IMG/VR virus record: IMGVR_UViG_3300030450_002666
Span: 1 to 31,401 of that record
Strand: one strand, 5' to 3'
DNA length: 31,401 nucleotides
Source: a virus
The position numbers were made by a program, and so were the translations under genes. Numbering within the stretch: the stretch's first letter is position 1; every line of letters starts with the position of its first letter. This document shows, piece after piece, positions 23,701-31,109 of this stretch. Below the pieces are notes generated by a model. That model was not told where the DNA came from. It did no database searches and saw only the letters and a program-made list of their open reading frames with translations.

Positions 23701-24662
23701 CTTTCCTGAGAAGTAAATTCTCCCCTATGTCTAATCAGGCTTACACAACCGTAACTAATAGAAACTTTTATGGAGAAGCCCCAGCTTCTACTTACAGGTT
23801 TGTGCCGGGAATGCTTGATTACAGGAATTACGTCCCTTTGTTTATTCAAACAATAATGGACTCAGCACGGGAAAATCTTTCACCAACTTCTCAAATAGCT
23901 GTTGGAATTGCTGCGTTTGGGGGAACAAACATAGGTGTCTACCCGGACAAAGAAGATTACTCAATGGAAACTTACGGGATTCCGTATAAAGAACTTTACC
24001 CGTATGAACAAACTTACATAGGTGAAACTTTTAGAGCCAACAGCGAGTTTGCTAGCAACCAGTTTGAAACATTTAAATCTCAAGTAGCTGACCAGCTGTA
24101 CTCAGATGTTCAAACAATTCTTGATAGTGATGATTACGAAAACGACAGTGAAAAGAATGGCAGGATTTACGAATTAAAGGTTCGTGCTGAAGCTGAAATA
24201 CGAGGAGCGCGCAAGTCTTTCTACGGAGAGTACGAAGGTACTAATCAAGAGCGAACCCAGCTAGAAGAAACTCTTGATGAATACTTCCAAGTAGTTACGG
24301 ATATTTACGGTGACCCCGCAAAATCAAACGAACGCCGTGACGAAGAAATAAAAGACTACATGGATTCCTTGTCGGGAAGAGAGAGGGCGTTTGTCGAGGC
24401 GAACAGAAGCCTGCTTCCTCTTCCTGAAGGGGTATTCAACTTACAAAAACGTAAAATTTCTCCTGCCTTAATGAAGGTGCTAAAGAAAGACGGAAAACTT
24501 CCTGACTTGCTTGAAAATGAGTATTACTCAGTACCGGCACAGTACGCAAGAAGCTTAGAAGCTCAACGTATGTTCTCTGCGGAAAAGAACAGGGCTGAGC
24601 AGCTTCCTGCTATGGAAGAGAGAATTGAAAACATTAGGATGGCTGGCGCACAAGTCGAATAG
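17775..24662 (+). CDS. giant polyvalent (internal virion) protein with metallopeptidase and ADP-ribosyltransferase-like motifs
   Basis: A 2295-residue multidomain protein of the polyvalent-protein class, thought to enter the host with the DNA. Residues 1-230 are charged and helical; about 230-290 are weakly hydrophobic. A zincin-like peptidase motif follows: LHEVGHAIL with His504, Glu505 and His508, and a candidate third ligand in LNEAFTELF (Glu592 or Glu596). Then comes an ART-like region: VFFHGGTEWKVF (His847) and GPGLYSTD (Tyr872), matching the His and Tyr motifs of H-Y-E ADP-ribosyltransferases. A helical linker (about 1250-1330) precedes a C-terminal region of about 1630-2130, with NVFNLSRITMLTGDAS, LLAPRWLASRVQTP and a hydrophobic segment (about 1897-1915) as in the large-polyvalent-protein C-terminal domains. 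The final catalytic ART Glu could not be fixed. Its place between the portal and scaffold genes supports packaging in the head. Confidence 0.85.
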   Translation: MVTSFQNFLNSREQKDATFPVVRSNNRSFARVNPLTPEDREWQNSEEYKAVQNRVDAGEFSYSYGALAQGNRARIQAFNNARKDFEQRKKIEAEAKNIRSVRIYNLQGEEYDPQKESPETFLERDKNNYITQNDLQSFTSSNAEAEALYYQQLVDSNNFRARKEYGGAVIDRPVNLPTGDFNAQINVYKTKILESLRPSVTPGAGTRTGAQVTASREIKGGRRFAKTVGGFANPASTTFLPNMIASSALYQLGKTTTGNEGVANVMGQAGQFVGFGLAGKASTAFAKKEVIDLANLGWKTLKGSKNLLQKTFGSKKSRSAEQLQNAIQDAAASPPSTQLTREELIQSGYTTPELRLAYNRSQINPDASQRSYQTTFLNEAEDGSIEFTTGNKSIKVTDVDSFVDASSDVLGLQDEVRETLRPILRNLFVGIGRSMRVTADEAARMSVREVYELPSGTKNKVAEFAADSNNVGIDLIQNLGGVIGYVKYGKAPAQQADGYVSVLHEVGHAILPAVLRIAKETTPANKKSFAKVLQERIIDRGTFTEAQKNIIYQTDLDELVDAVHGSYRNRSSFNKLSELEQNGEDFGLQLNEAFTELFVKYMHDVASTQRRAYSFEVSGFLDEATAFTQKALTTLLKENAQLSGAAFDAPKYANFTTFRLLLDAVLTGDTSKLSDPAINKTFREISLYSDQDQTPMEVNNMVDYILGRKNRDFDVDEYVEDAVLYGKAVTDIEIPFREFHVTNVFRNIALAKLGDDPVYAPHLELIRTGKGGDLISNFLDDSNWQMLRDLKIATETVLFDSKNKAANLWELSPQMQEQLVLVNSLDANDVAASAFKDSRGRPAVFFHGGTEWKVFDHEQTNTFEGLWGPGLYSTDSPTSATYLYNYLEKQARAIEEFELSGAIGLTEEYKQYSALGRIRAFSIKVPESKVFNAAAVGDSDAVATRYFNTLFSDKGLSELHRAFPDVVPDDVRVGDIEDLFSRDILKDIRSALPVQLSRAMFEIMDFDPKLLNFAPDAARRLTDNPDEFFNLYLNEKQGIKVFGEDFYESFPVSQTAEYGWNFGSSWSEALQLASIRATKNVLDYYSYSRSLDNVELTFSQKEFIKKVNEDFAKFEGSDGKYDGSLNFSIPEGFYTLPYVWDATRAINLNGDIARSSSYLSDPARGLNNTQRVLTELAFSHKTGDLLQGFAFGIRPEKVDKRFLDRFNGIYDEAQVEVLDTIGGMNIEGIPHKVPILVGSNAAINRNIAYVKMTDDVPSGTGDYLPMEQQRGTVFARKGEAPDDSIPADKVDVQKSSYGNEVGSALERFNQPRIEFSKKVRDQKLAATEQNTTGLNKQEADATKLNVQAKQDQGLNASTGKTDNANIIPGGTNTSFAFGSYTPLAGDVLREVLLSPTDGVLRTSTGITEEGQKRIYEAVVPRIKELFDSEDYKQALKIKKDATDRAAAQANVIIKTAEEYRKTGRYTDLQATKVSDAAMRKSEQVKQAEEDARNLFQRIDMHPLEVQALIDHGEKVLAEKALRGEIGRKAPTGKRQLGAKIGKESGVAELGGFSQQDYRAAVKKLLGLDIESNAKVIQDALDSGDTKIANIDIAESFGTRKLSYAEVLTPRETVIIGEALGITVKRQSEVMSLRRSLWRLFANVFNLSRITMLTGDASPIMNQGVVLGFGSFSKVKGWTNLAESIVGTLSAGNYNKQMLAIYSDPDYAAMEKAGVFIGDINGPLAKREEAFLANLFGSSNEVGVIVKKYPALKPFVKVGAPVVNVVGYPIRASQRFHTLYLNKLRYSAVKDFNRGLIDSGLPDSVRNQFTKRYADFVNKATGRGTLYGLEKLQTELNDILLAPRWLASRVQTPIAIMGSVGTDVAEYYGKKGIKTASGQRVYDFQVSKQIANDLIRSFAVFSTISGILIAGGYKLHSDWRRSDYGKLEKGKINIDITGGLGPIFRFMARTTKAFVDGTAVSTMGVTYSTNAGQMFESFLRSKFSPMSNQAYTTVTNRNFYGEAPASTYRFVPGMLDYRNYVPLFIQTIMDSARENLSPTSQIAVGIAAFGGTNIGVYPDKEDYSMETYGIPYKELYPYEQTYIGETFRANSEFASNQFETFKSQVADQLYSDVQTILDSDDYENDSEKNGRIYELKVRAEAEIRGARKSFYGEYEGTNQERTQLEETLDEYFQVVTDIYGDPAKSNERRDEEIKDYMDSLSGRERAFVEANRSLLPLPEGVFNLQKRKISPALMKVLKKDGKLPDLLENEYYSVPAQYARSLEAQRMFSAEKNRAEQLPAMEERIENIRMAGAQVE

Positions 24663-24682
24663 CTATTATTATTTTGTTACCT

Positions 24683-24715
24683 AAACAAGTGTTGTGTTTC
24701 ATTTAACAGGTGTTG
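24683..24715. promoter_or_regulatory. paired degenerate dyads 21 bp apart before the scaffold gene
   Basis: AAACAAGTGTTG (24683-24694) and TAACAGGTGTTG (24704-24715) match TAACARGTGTTA at 10 and 11 of 12 positions. Their 21-bp spacing equals that of the 8767/8788 pair. They fill the 70-base gap before the scaffold and capsid genes, the only sizeable break in this part of the late module, so they may control a capsid-specific promoter. No clear -35/-10 pair is visible. Confidence 0.5.
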
Positions 24716-24732
24716 CATAGCGGAGAAAATAA

Positions 24733-25584
24733 ATGACTACTGAGAGAAATGAACTAACAGGTCCATCTACGGTACAAGACATTCCGTTAGACATTAGTGT
24801 TCCAGCTGATGATGTTACTGCTCCACCAGAACCGGACGTTGCAAATGTTCCGGAACCAGCGGTGGAAGAAGCAGCAACTGAAGAGCCACGCATTGATGTC
24901 GGGGGTGCTGGTATCGACAATGTTTCTGGCAGCAATGAATCTCAGGCAGGGAATTCCGTTTACGAGACTGAAGAGTTTAAAAGCTTTCAGTCAGCTACAG
25001 ATAAACGAATTGCGGAAATGGAGAAACAGCTAGCAGAAAGTAAGGCTGCGGAGGCGGAACGTGCAGAGGTTGAAAGCTTAAAGAACCTAGATACTGAAGT
25101 TCGTCAGTACGCTGACCAACTTTATTCTGAGTTTGTAAATCAAGGTTTCGATGATGTAACTGCAAGGCAGTATGCAGATATGCAAACTGCAAGTGCCAAG
25201 CGGGAATATCTTGCAACTATTAAAGCAAACAAGCTTGAAAGACAGCTAAGCGAAACGAATAGCGAATATCAAAATCGCATTTTGCTTACCCGTCAATACG
25301 AATTGGCTTCTCAGTATGGGATTCCTTTCGATAGCTTGAATGGCTCCTCTTCACCTGAAGAAATGGAAATTAGGGCTAAATACGAAAAGAAAATTAATGA
25401 CCTAAGCGGAAGGCTTGAAAGAGCAATTCCGGGTCAGTCGTATGGCTCTAGTGTTCCAGCATCAGACGTAGCTCCAACAAATGCTGAAAATGTTTTAGAC
25501 CGTTACAACGCAGGAGACTCTGCAATAACTGAAGACATGGCAAGAACAGCTGCTAAGCAGATGGGTCTTTCCATATTCAATTGA
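24733..25584 (+). CDS. capsid assembly scaffold protein
   Basis: A 283-residue acidic protein with the usual scaffold profile: a Pro/Ala/Glu-rich disordered N-terminus (to about 80), then a coiled coil (KRIAEMEKQLAESKAAEAER, with long Glu/Lys/Gln helices to about 200) and a short C-terminal helix (ARTAAKQMGLSIF). It lies immediately before the major capsid gene, as scaffolds do. Scaffolds guide procapsid assembly and leave before or during packaging. No protease motif is visible in it. GGAG lies seven bases before the ATG. Confidence 0.8.
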   Translation: MTTERNELTGPSTVQDIPLDISVPADDVTAPPEPDVANVPEPAVEEAATEEPRIDVGGAGIDNVSGSNESQAGNSVYETEEFKSFQSATDKRIAEMEKQLAESKAAEAERAEVESLKNLDTEVRQYADQLYSEFVNQGFDDVTARQYADMQTASAKREYLATIKANKLERQLSETNSEYQNRILLTRQYELASQYGIPFDSLNGSSSPEEMEIRAKYEKKINDLSGRLERAIPGQSYGSSVPASDVAPTNAENVLDRYNAGDSAITEDMARTAAKQMGLSIFN

Positions 25585-25595
25585 GGTAAATTGAG

Positions 25596-26474
25596 ATGGC
25601 TAGCGTACAAACAAGTACAACTGGTAATCTCCAGAACATGTCGCGTATCATGCTGGCACAGGCACGATACACGGAAGAACACAACGCACCGATGGTTGGA
25701 CTCATTGAAAAGTTCAACCTTGGCAGCGGCGAGTACAAGCTGGAGATTCCTAAAGTCGGTCAGATGACCGCAGAAGACCTTACGGAAGGTCAGGACATGG
25801 TTGATAGCGAAGACATTGATGTCTCAACTATCACAGCCACAACTGCTGAAGTAGGTCTTAAGGTAATCGTTACCGACACTCTTCTTCGTCAGAACAACGA
25901 AGACGTTTACAAAATCATTGGTCGCCAGATGGGTGACGCTATGGCTCGGAAGAAGGACACAGACATCATTGCTCTGTTCCCTTCCCTAAATGGCGGTACT
26001 GCTCTTGGTGCTGATAATGCCAACCTTACTTTGGCTAACGCATCGGCTATTATTGCCAACGCTAAAGCAGACAAGTTTGGTACTGATCTGTTTATCGTGC
26101 ATCACCCCAATGCTATTTGGAAACTAGCAACTGACATTGGAAACACACTAGCAACTTACCCGTTGCCTGATGCTTTCAACAAGCCAGCTGTTAAGGACTA
26201 CTACACTGGTGTTAAGCTTTCTGGTGTTCCGTTCTTTGAGGATGGAAACATTGAGTACACTGGTACTAGTGGACATGTTTCTGGCTACGGTGTAGTTGCA
26301 GATAAAACCGCAATGGGTCACTTGTCCGCAAGTGGTCGTTCAGAAGAGCGTGAGCGAGACGCTTCGCTTCGTGCCTTCGAGGTTGTTGTTACTGAAGACT
26401 ATGCAGTCTTTGAAGTTGACGACACCCGTGGTGCTGCTTTGCTCTACGACATGCCTAATCCGGCAACTAGTTAG
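25596..26474 (+). CDS. major capsid protein, HK97-fold type
   Basis: A 292-residue protein with the typical sequence pattern of HK97-like capsid proteins. It holds an N-terminal arm (MSRIMLAQARYTEEHNAP), an E-loop region rich in Thr/Glu (about 50-75), the spine-helix region (VTDTLLRQNNEDVYKIIGRQ) and A-domain strands (DLFIVHHPNAIWKLATD, GVPFFEDG). It ends in VVVTEDYAVFEVDDTRGAAL. Well-balanced codons and an own ribosome binding site fit a highly expressed gene. It follows the scaffold by 11 bases. There is no sign of a fused delta domain or protease. Confidence 0.88.
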   Translation: MASVQTSTTGNLQNMSRIMLAQARYTEEHNAPMVGLIEKFNLGSGEYKLEIPKVGQMTAEDLTEGQDMVDSEDIDVSTITATTAEVGLKVIVTDTLLRQNNEDVYKIIGRQMGDAMARKKDTDIIALFPSLNGGTALGADNANLTLANASAIIANAKADKFGTDLFIVHHPNAIWKLATDIGNTLATYPLPDAFNKPAVKDYYTGVKLSGVPFFEDGNIEYTGTSGHVSGYGVVADKTAMGHLSASGRSEERERDASLRAFEVVVTEDYAVFEVDDTRGAALLYDMPNPATS

Positions 26475-26498
26475 TAATTCAAGGGGGGGCTTTAAACA

Positions 26499-26783
26499 AT
26501 GGTTTCTAAAAGTAGGATTGAAATGTCTGTAGGTGGAGCTGAAAAAATCTCTTTGTGGAAGTTTGAACCAAGTATGGATACTTGGGTTGAATGTCCTAAC
26601 TTACCCAAGTCGTTTCTACAAAAATACTTAGATAGAGGCTTTGTTATAAGCCCCCCTGAACCTGAGCCAGAGCCAGAAGAAAAGGTTCAGACCTTTTCGG
26701 AAGCTTTGGAATCAGGTAGGCTAGATGAGCCTGAGCCAACTCCTGCCCCACGCAAGAGAAGGCGACGGCGAACAAAGGTGTAA
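26499..26783 (+). CDS. small head-module protein with Pro-Glu repeat and Arg-rich tail
   Basis: A 94-residue protein. The first 50 residues look folded (SLWKFEPSMDTWVECPNLPK, then YLDRGFVI). The second half is low complexity: alternating Pro-Glu (PPEPEPEPEE), a short helix, then Pro residues and the tail APRKRRRRRTKV. The acidic-then-basic arrangement could bind DNA or capsid surface. Such proteins after the capsid gene are often head-completion or decoration parts; here that is inference. It is preceded by a GGGGGGG ribosome binding site. Confidence 0.68.
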   Translation: MVSKSRIEMSVGGAEKISLWKFEPSMDTWVECPNLPKSFLQKYLDRGFVISPPEPEPEPEEKVQTFSEALESGRLDEPEPTPAPRKRRRRRTKV

Positions 26784-26815
26784 CGATAGACCGAGCCTTT
26801 AACATCGGACTATCG
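26784..26815 (+). other. hairpin in the spacer after the small head gene
   Basis: CGATAG (26784-26789) pairs with CTATCG (26810-26815), with an inner CCGA/TCGG (26791/26805) separated by an A:A mismatch. It begins right after the TAA of the previous gene. It lacks a U-run, so RNA processing or stabilisation is as likely as termination. Confidence 0.45.
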
Positions 26816-26861
26816 CAGGACGTAGAGCCTGTTAAAACTTATCCCAAGGAGGGATATTAAA

Positions 26862-27605
26862 ATGGCATTTCCAGTATCAATTGCAGGAAGCTATGGGTGG
26901 GAAAAAGTAGAGACTTCTGACCAGAAGCACAAGCTTGGCACCCGTATGCAGTTTCCAGACGGTCGTGAGTTCCGCTATGCACATAACGGCGGTACGGCTA
27001 TCGGAGAAGGCTTGCTTGTTGCATCAGAAGCTTTGGTAGCACACCACGGTTCTGATGGTGACTTGGCAGTAGCAACAACCGCTGCTGGCTCACAAACAAT
27101 ATCTGTAACTGTTGAAGGTACAGCAGCAGCTAAGGACCTTTATAAAGAAGGCTATCTTTGGTTTAACGCAGCAGGTACTTCGGTGCATGAGTTCTACAAG
27201 ATTAAAGAGCATGACGCTTTTGATTCAGGTGGAGCAGCAACAGTTACCCTTGAAGACCAAAACGGACTTCACCAAGCTGTTACTAACGGAACAGACACTG
27301 TTGGACTAATGAAGAGTCCATACAAGGATGTAATCGTAGCCACGGCTGCTCTTGCAGAGCGACCAGTTGGAGTCACGGTAAACAACTTTAGTGCTAACTA
27401 TTACGGTTGGATTCAGACCAGAGGCTTGTCTGTCGCAAAGATAGATGGAACTCCTGCTTTGAACACACCGCTTGGTCCTAGTTCAAACCACGCCGGACAG
27501 CTTTTGGCTGTTGGCGCAGACACCACTGGTGGTGTTGCTAGGATTGTTAGCTTGGCAGGTGTTGATAACGAGTACGCACCTGTAATGCTTTACAACTTGG
27601 ACTAA
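26862..27605 (+). CDS. head decoration-type protein
   Basis: A 247-residue protein, rich in Gly, Ala, Thr and Val, with a beta-dominated pattern. The start MAFPVSIAGSYGWEKVETSD and the stretch GREFRYAHNGGTAIGEG resemble the small beta-tulip or decoration-type proteins coded next to phage capsid genes. No cysteines and no catalytic motif. GGAGG lies nine bases before the ATG. Its own strong ribosome binding site fits a protein needed in many copies. The exact role (decoration, fibre base or minor head protein) is uncertain. Confidence 0.72.
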   Translation: MAFPVSIAGSYGWEKVETSDQKHKLGTRMQFPDGREFRYAHNGGTAIGEGLLVASEALVAHHGSDGDLAVATTAAGSQTISVTVEGTAAAKDLYKEGYLWFNAAGTSVHEFYKIKEHDAFDSGGAATVTLEDQNGLHQAVTNGTDTVGLMKSPYKDVIVATAALAERPVGVTVNNFSANYYGWIQTRGLSVAKIDGTPALNTPLGPSSNHAGQLLAVGADTTGGVARIVSLAGVDNEYAPVMLYNLD

Positions 27606-27623
27606 TTATTTAGGGAGGCTAGC

Positions 27624-27965
27624 TTGGCGAAACAAAAACTTTGGTTGCCTGTATCCGCAGGTAGAAAAGCAGGGCATCGTCAGGTTAGCCTCTCTAAAGA
27701 TGTTGAACGAATAATCGGTCAACCGTCTGAAGAGACCTTTGATGTAGGTCACGGAAGAAACGTATACATTCCGGGAGCATCAAGACTTGAAGGACATCAG
27801 TTAGAAGAGTTACTTCATAAAGAGCGAGAATCTGCTGAGCAAGAAGTAAAAGAATTTGCAAAGCAGAAACCAACCCATCCGGTTAGCAAGGAAAAACTAG
27901 ACGACTTAAAGGGTGGTCTAAAGTCCATAGCTGACTGGAGAAGAAAGCGTAGATTAAGCAAGTAG
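27624..27965 (+). CDS. small virion-module protein of unknown function
   Basis: A 113-residue basic and helical protein starting from a TTG with GGGAGG five bases upstream. Residues 55-100 carry charged helices (EELLHKERESAEQEVKEF, then LDDLKGGLKSIADWRRKRRL). Such proteins in this position may be head-completion or scaffolding helpers. No family recognised. Confidence 0.65.
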   Translation: MAKQKLWLPVSAGRKAGHRQVSLSKDVERIIGQPSEETFDVGHGRNVYIPGASRLEGHQLEELLHKERESAEQEVKEFAKQKPTHPVSKEKLDDLKGGLKSIADWRRKRRLSK

Positions 27966-27972
27966 GTACATT

Positions 27973-29226
27973 GTGGCTGCATTTCAAAGCAGAACTAGAG
28001 AACAGATTAGACGCTCTATTGCTGCAAACTTAGATCAGGCTCCAGCAAGTTCTGCGTCAGGTAATGGCAGCACCACAACTCTTGTTGATGCTAACTACAT
28101 AGGTGGAGATGATGAGTTCAATGGCGGTTGGCTTATCTTTACATCTGGCACTAACGACGGTCTTATCCGTCGAGTAACCGACTACGCTAGCAGTACAGGC
28201 ACATTTACTTTCAAGCCCGCTGCTACGGCTTCCACAGCCACTAATGACACCTATGAATACTGGAGGTCTGAGTATCCACCAGCCCGTATTCATGAATTTA
28301 TTAATCAGGCTATTATCCAGCGAACCCCAAGAGGCTTAGTCATAGACGAAGACGAGTCGAATCATGGGCATGTTTTAGATTCTAGGTATGACATTCCATC
28401 AGGAATGGTTGCCGTATCCGCTGTTGATTACCGAAGCAATTACTCAGGAAAGAAAGTTGAAGAAGCTAATGCAGCTTGGACTCAAGGCACAAGCGTAACC
28501 GCAGCCACAGATTCCGAAGACTGGAAGGCTCACAATTCTTCTAGCCGTTTTTACTTAAGCAGTGTTTCAGCAGGTACGGTTGGGTACAAAGATATTACGT
28601 CTTTAAACCTGTCGAAGTATGACACCCTTGAGTTTTGGTTTAAATCTTCTGTAGCCCATACTGCTGGAGACCTAACTATTGTTTTGAGTAGTGCGTCCGC
28701 ACTAGGCTCAGCTAAGGAAACTATTAACATTCCAGCTGCTAGCGCACGTACTTGGACGTACATGCGAGTCAGCCTAGCTAATCCAGAGTTAGACTCAGCA
28801 ATAACTTCTGTAGGTATTAAGTATGTAACTGGCTCATCTACTAGGTATGTGTGGCTTAACGACATAAAAGCCGTTGATTCTCAATCTGCTACTTATGCCC
28901 GAATGTGGGGTGGCAACTACAGAATAGACAGGGAGTCACGCAAGGTATTTCTTACCGAACCTGCAAGGCGGGAGATTGGCTACAAGCTAATCCGACTTGT
29001 CGGTTACAAGCTTCCCTCTGTTCTTTCAGCTGACTCATCTACCTGTGAACTAGACCCGGACTTGGTAGCTGCTAGAGCTACAAGCAGGGCTATGTTTAGC
29101 TTGGCTAGAGGAAGAGCCACCGACCCCGATGACAACGACAGAAGGGCTGCTTTCTTTGAAGGTGTAGCTGCTCAAGCAGAGAGGTCACTTCCTGCAATTA
29201 GACCCGGCACAAAGTTGGTGGACTAA
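27973..29226 (+). CDS. connector-like protein with inserted beta-sandwich domain
   Basis: A 417-residue protein. The outer parts (1-150 and 310-417) fit a head-tail adaptor: a helix near the start (SRTREQIRRSIAANL), YPPARIHEFINQAI, and a C-terminal helix (DPDLVAARATSRAMFSLARG). Between about 160 and 300 lies a probable beta-sandwich: LNLSKYDTLEFWFKSS, DLTIVLSSASALGS, then TWTYMRVSLANP and SSTRYVWLNDIKA. That order of strands recalls carbohydrate-binding jelly-roll domains. The start is GTG (AGG six bases upstream), and the end overlaps the next start by one base (TAATG). No conserved sugar-binding residues can be identified from sequence alone. Confidence 0.68.
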   Translation: MAAFQSRTREQIRRSIAANLDQAPASSASGNGSTTTLVDANYIGGDDEFNGGWLIFTSGTNDGLIRRVTDYASSTGTFTFKPAATASTATNDTYEYWRSEYPPARIHEFINQAIIQRTPRGLVIDEDESNHGHVLDSRYDIPSGMVAVSAVDYRSNYSGKKVEEANAAWTQGTSVTAATDSEDWKAHNSSSRFYLSSVSAGTVGYKDITSLNLSKYDTLEFWFKSSVAHTAGDLTIVLSSASALGSAKETINIPAASARTWTYMRVSLANPELDSAITSVGIKYVTGSSTRYVWLNDIKAVDSQSATYARMWGGNYRIDRESRKVFLTEPARREIGYKLIRLVGYKLPSVLSADSSTCELDPDLVAARATSRAMFSLARGRATDPDDNDRRAAFFEGVAAQAERSLPAIRPGTKLVD

Positions 29227-31109
29227 TGGCATCTGTTGTTGGCAAGAACGAAATACTTCTTAACAGTGAGCGGTATCGAATCTCAGGACCAGTCCGCAAG
29301 ACTCTTGTAAGTATTGCTGCTCCAAGATTTACCATCGGTGACACCCAGCGTGGTGCTGACCCAAGGGCTTCTATCCTTACACAGAACGACTTCCGTGGCG
29401 GTATTGGCTGGGAGCGTGGTCTTGACCCTTCAACAGTAGACAGGGTGTGGTGGACTGATTGTCAGACTAGGTTCAAGGGGCATCTTCTTTTGCCCAGAAA
29501 ATCTAACGCTGCTACGACACAATCTGCTGGAACCATAAAGTCAATTACAGAATTTACTGTTGGTGCTAGTACAGACCTTTATGTTGTTCATTCTGACAAC
29601 AAGGTTTACAAGTACCTAAACGCTAGTGATGCGTGGTCTTCTAGTCTTAAAACTTTGAGTGGTCCGACAAAAGAAACTATTGTTTTTAGGGACACTACGG
29701 CTAACTATTTGATATTTGCCAGAGGGGAGTCTGGGTACTCATACACGACTGATGCCTCTACGTTTACAGACATGGACGTTGGTGCTGGTGCTGCAAGGAA
29801 TGTCGAATACTTTGCTATCTGGCATGGGCAGCTATGGGGCATAGACAGCGAAGGCGTTCTAAAACAGTGGGCTTCTGGACCAACTGCTAACCCTACAGAG
29901 AAGGCTGCGCTACCGCTTCCAGACGATTACGTCACATCCCTATTCGTTTACCGGGACGCTGCGGGTACTCCAATTATTTATGCAGGTACAAAGATTGGGC
30001 TTTGGGCTTACGATGAGACTAACAACCGCTGGGAAGAAACAGAACTAAGGCTTCCGTTCCACTCCAACTCTGGTAAGGGGACAGTTGTTTGGCGGGATGC
30101 TGTCTACTACCCTGCTGGCAACGCTATCTATAAATATCAAACAGGTGCTAACACAGCAGTAGTAAGCCTTGTTGGTTTTGACCGTGACCACGGTATCCCT
30201 GAAGCTTACGCAGGTCAGGTTATAAAACTAATCGGAACCCACAATGATTTACTTGCGTTTGTAAATGCAGATATAGATACAAGTTATACCGTTTTCGCCA
30301 CTGGTAGACAGTCTTCAGGTATGGGTGGAGCCTCCGCTGTTGTTTCTGGCACAGGAACATCTGCTATTTTGGGCTACAACGAAACAGCTTGGGAAGTAAA
30401 GTGGACAGGCGACGATAACACAGGGCTTGAGAACGCTCATGTAGGGTTTGCCTATAACGAATACCGAATGTGGTTTGGTGTTGGTAATGCTCTTTACTGG
30501 ACAGCCATATCGCCTGATGTAATAAACCCTGACGAAATTTCAACATTCCAGTACGCAAGTAGCGGAACAATGGAAACACCTTGGTTTGACGGAGGAGATG
30601 CTGCTGGTAACAAGACAGCCATTTCTTTAAGAGCCGTTACATCAAGTTGTTCTACTGATGTAAACATAGCTATTTCTTATGCGACTAATTTTAACGAGTC
30701 ATACACATCGCTTGGGACAATTACTACTAACGGTACAACCACCTATGATTTTGCTTCTGGTGTAGGTGTTGAGTTTGCATCTATCAAGTTCAAGGTAACT
30801 CTGACGAGTAATTCAGTTTTATCTAGTCCTGATCTAAACCTAATAGAGCTTAGGTGGAGAGAAAAGATTCCACCGAAGTATGGATTTAGCGTGACCATAG
30901 ATGCTAATAAAACCTTTAGGGGCAAAACTCCTAAAGAATTATTAGACAACATAACAACTGTTATTAACACCAACACACTTGTTGCATTTACTTACAAGGA
31001 CAATGATTCCGACAGGACTTATTACGTTGATTTGATAAGTGCTTCCGGTTTTGAATTTACTGGTTTAGATGAAAGAGGTCAGATACAAATCCAGTTGGTT
31101 GAAACGTAA
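29226..31109 (+). CDS. beta-propeller-like virion protein
   Basis: A 627-residue protein with repeated beta motifs in its first 440 residues: STDLYVVHSDNKVYKYLNAS, ANYLIFARGESGYSY, PIIYAGTKIGLWAYDETNN and AVYYPAGNAIYKYQTG. The blade-like repeats (short strands ending in an aromatic) suggest a beta-propeller; the last 180 residues look like a beta-sandwich. Proteins of this type follow the head-completion genes in some tailed phages and are usually tail or receptor-side parts. The start ATG overlaps the stop of the previous gene. Role: tail or surface protein, not proven. Confidence 0.7.
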   Translation: MASVVGKNEILLNSERYRISGPVRKTLVSIAAPRFTIGDTQRGADPRASILTQNDFRGGIGWERGLDPSTVDRVWWTDCQTRFKGHLLLPRKSNAATTQSAGTIKSITEFTVGASTDLYVVHSDNKVYKYLNASDAWSSSLKTLSGPTKETIVFRDTTANYLIFARGESGYSYTTDASTFTDMDVGAGAARNVEYFAIWHGQLWGIDSEGVLKQWASGPTANPTEKAALPLPDDYVTSLFVYRDAAGTPIIYAGTKIGLWAYDETNNRWEETELRLPFHSNSGKGTVVWRDAVYYPAGNAIYKYQTGANTAVVSLVGFDRDHGIPEAYAGQVIKLIGTHNDLLAFVNADIDTSYTVFATGRQSSGMGGASAVVSGTGTSAILGYNETAWEVKWTGDDNTGLENAHVGFAYNEYRMWFGVGNALYWTAISPDVINPDEISTFQYASSGTMETPWFDGGDAAGNKTAISLRAVTSSCSTDVNIAISYATNFNESYTSLGTITTNGTTTYDFASGVGVEFASIKFKVTLTSNSVLSSPDLNLIELRWREKIPPKYGFSVTIDANKTFRGKTPKELLDNITTVINTNTLVAFTYKDNDSDRTYYVDLISASGFEFTGLDERGQIQIQLVET

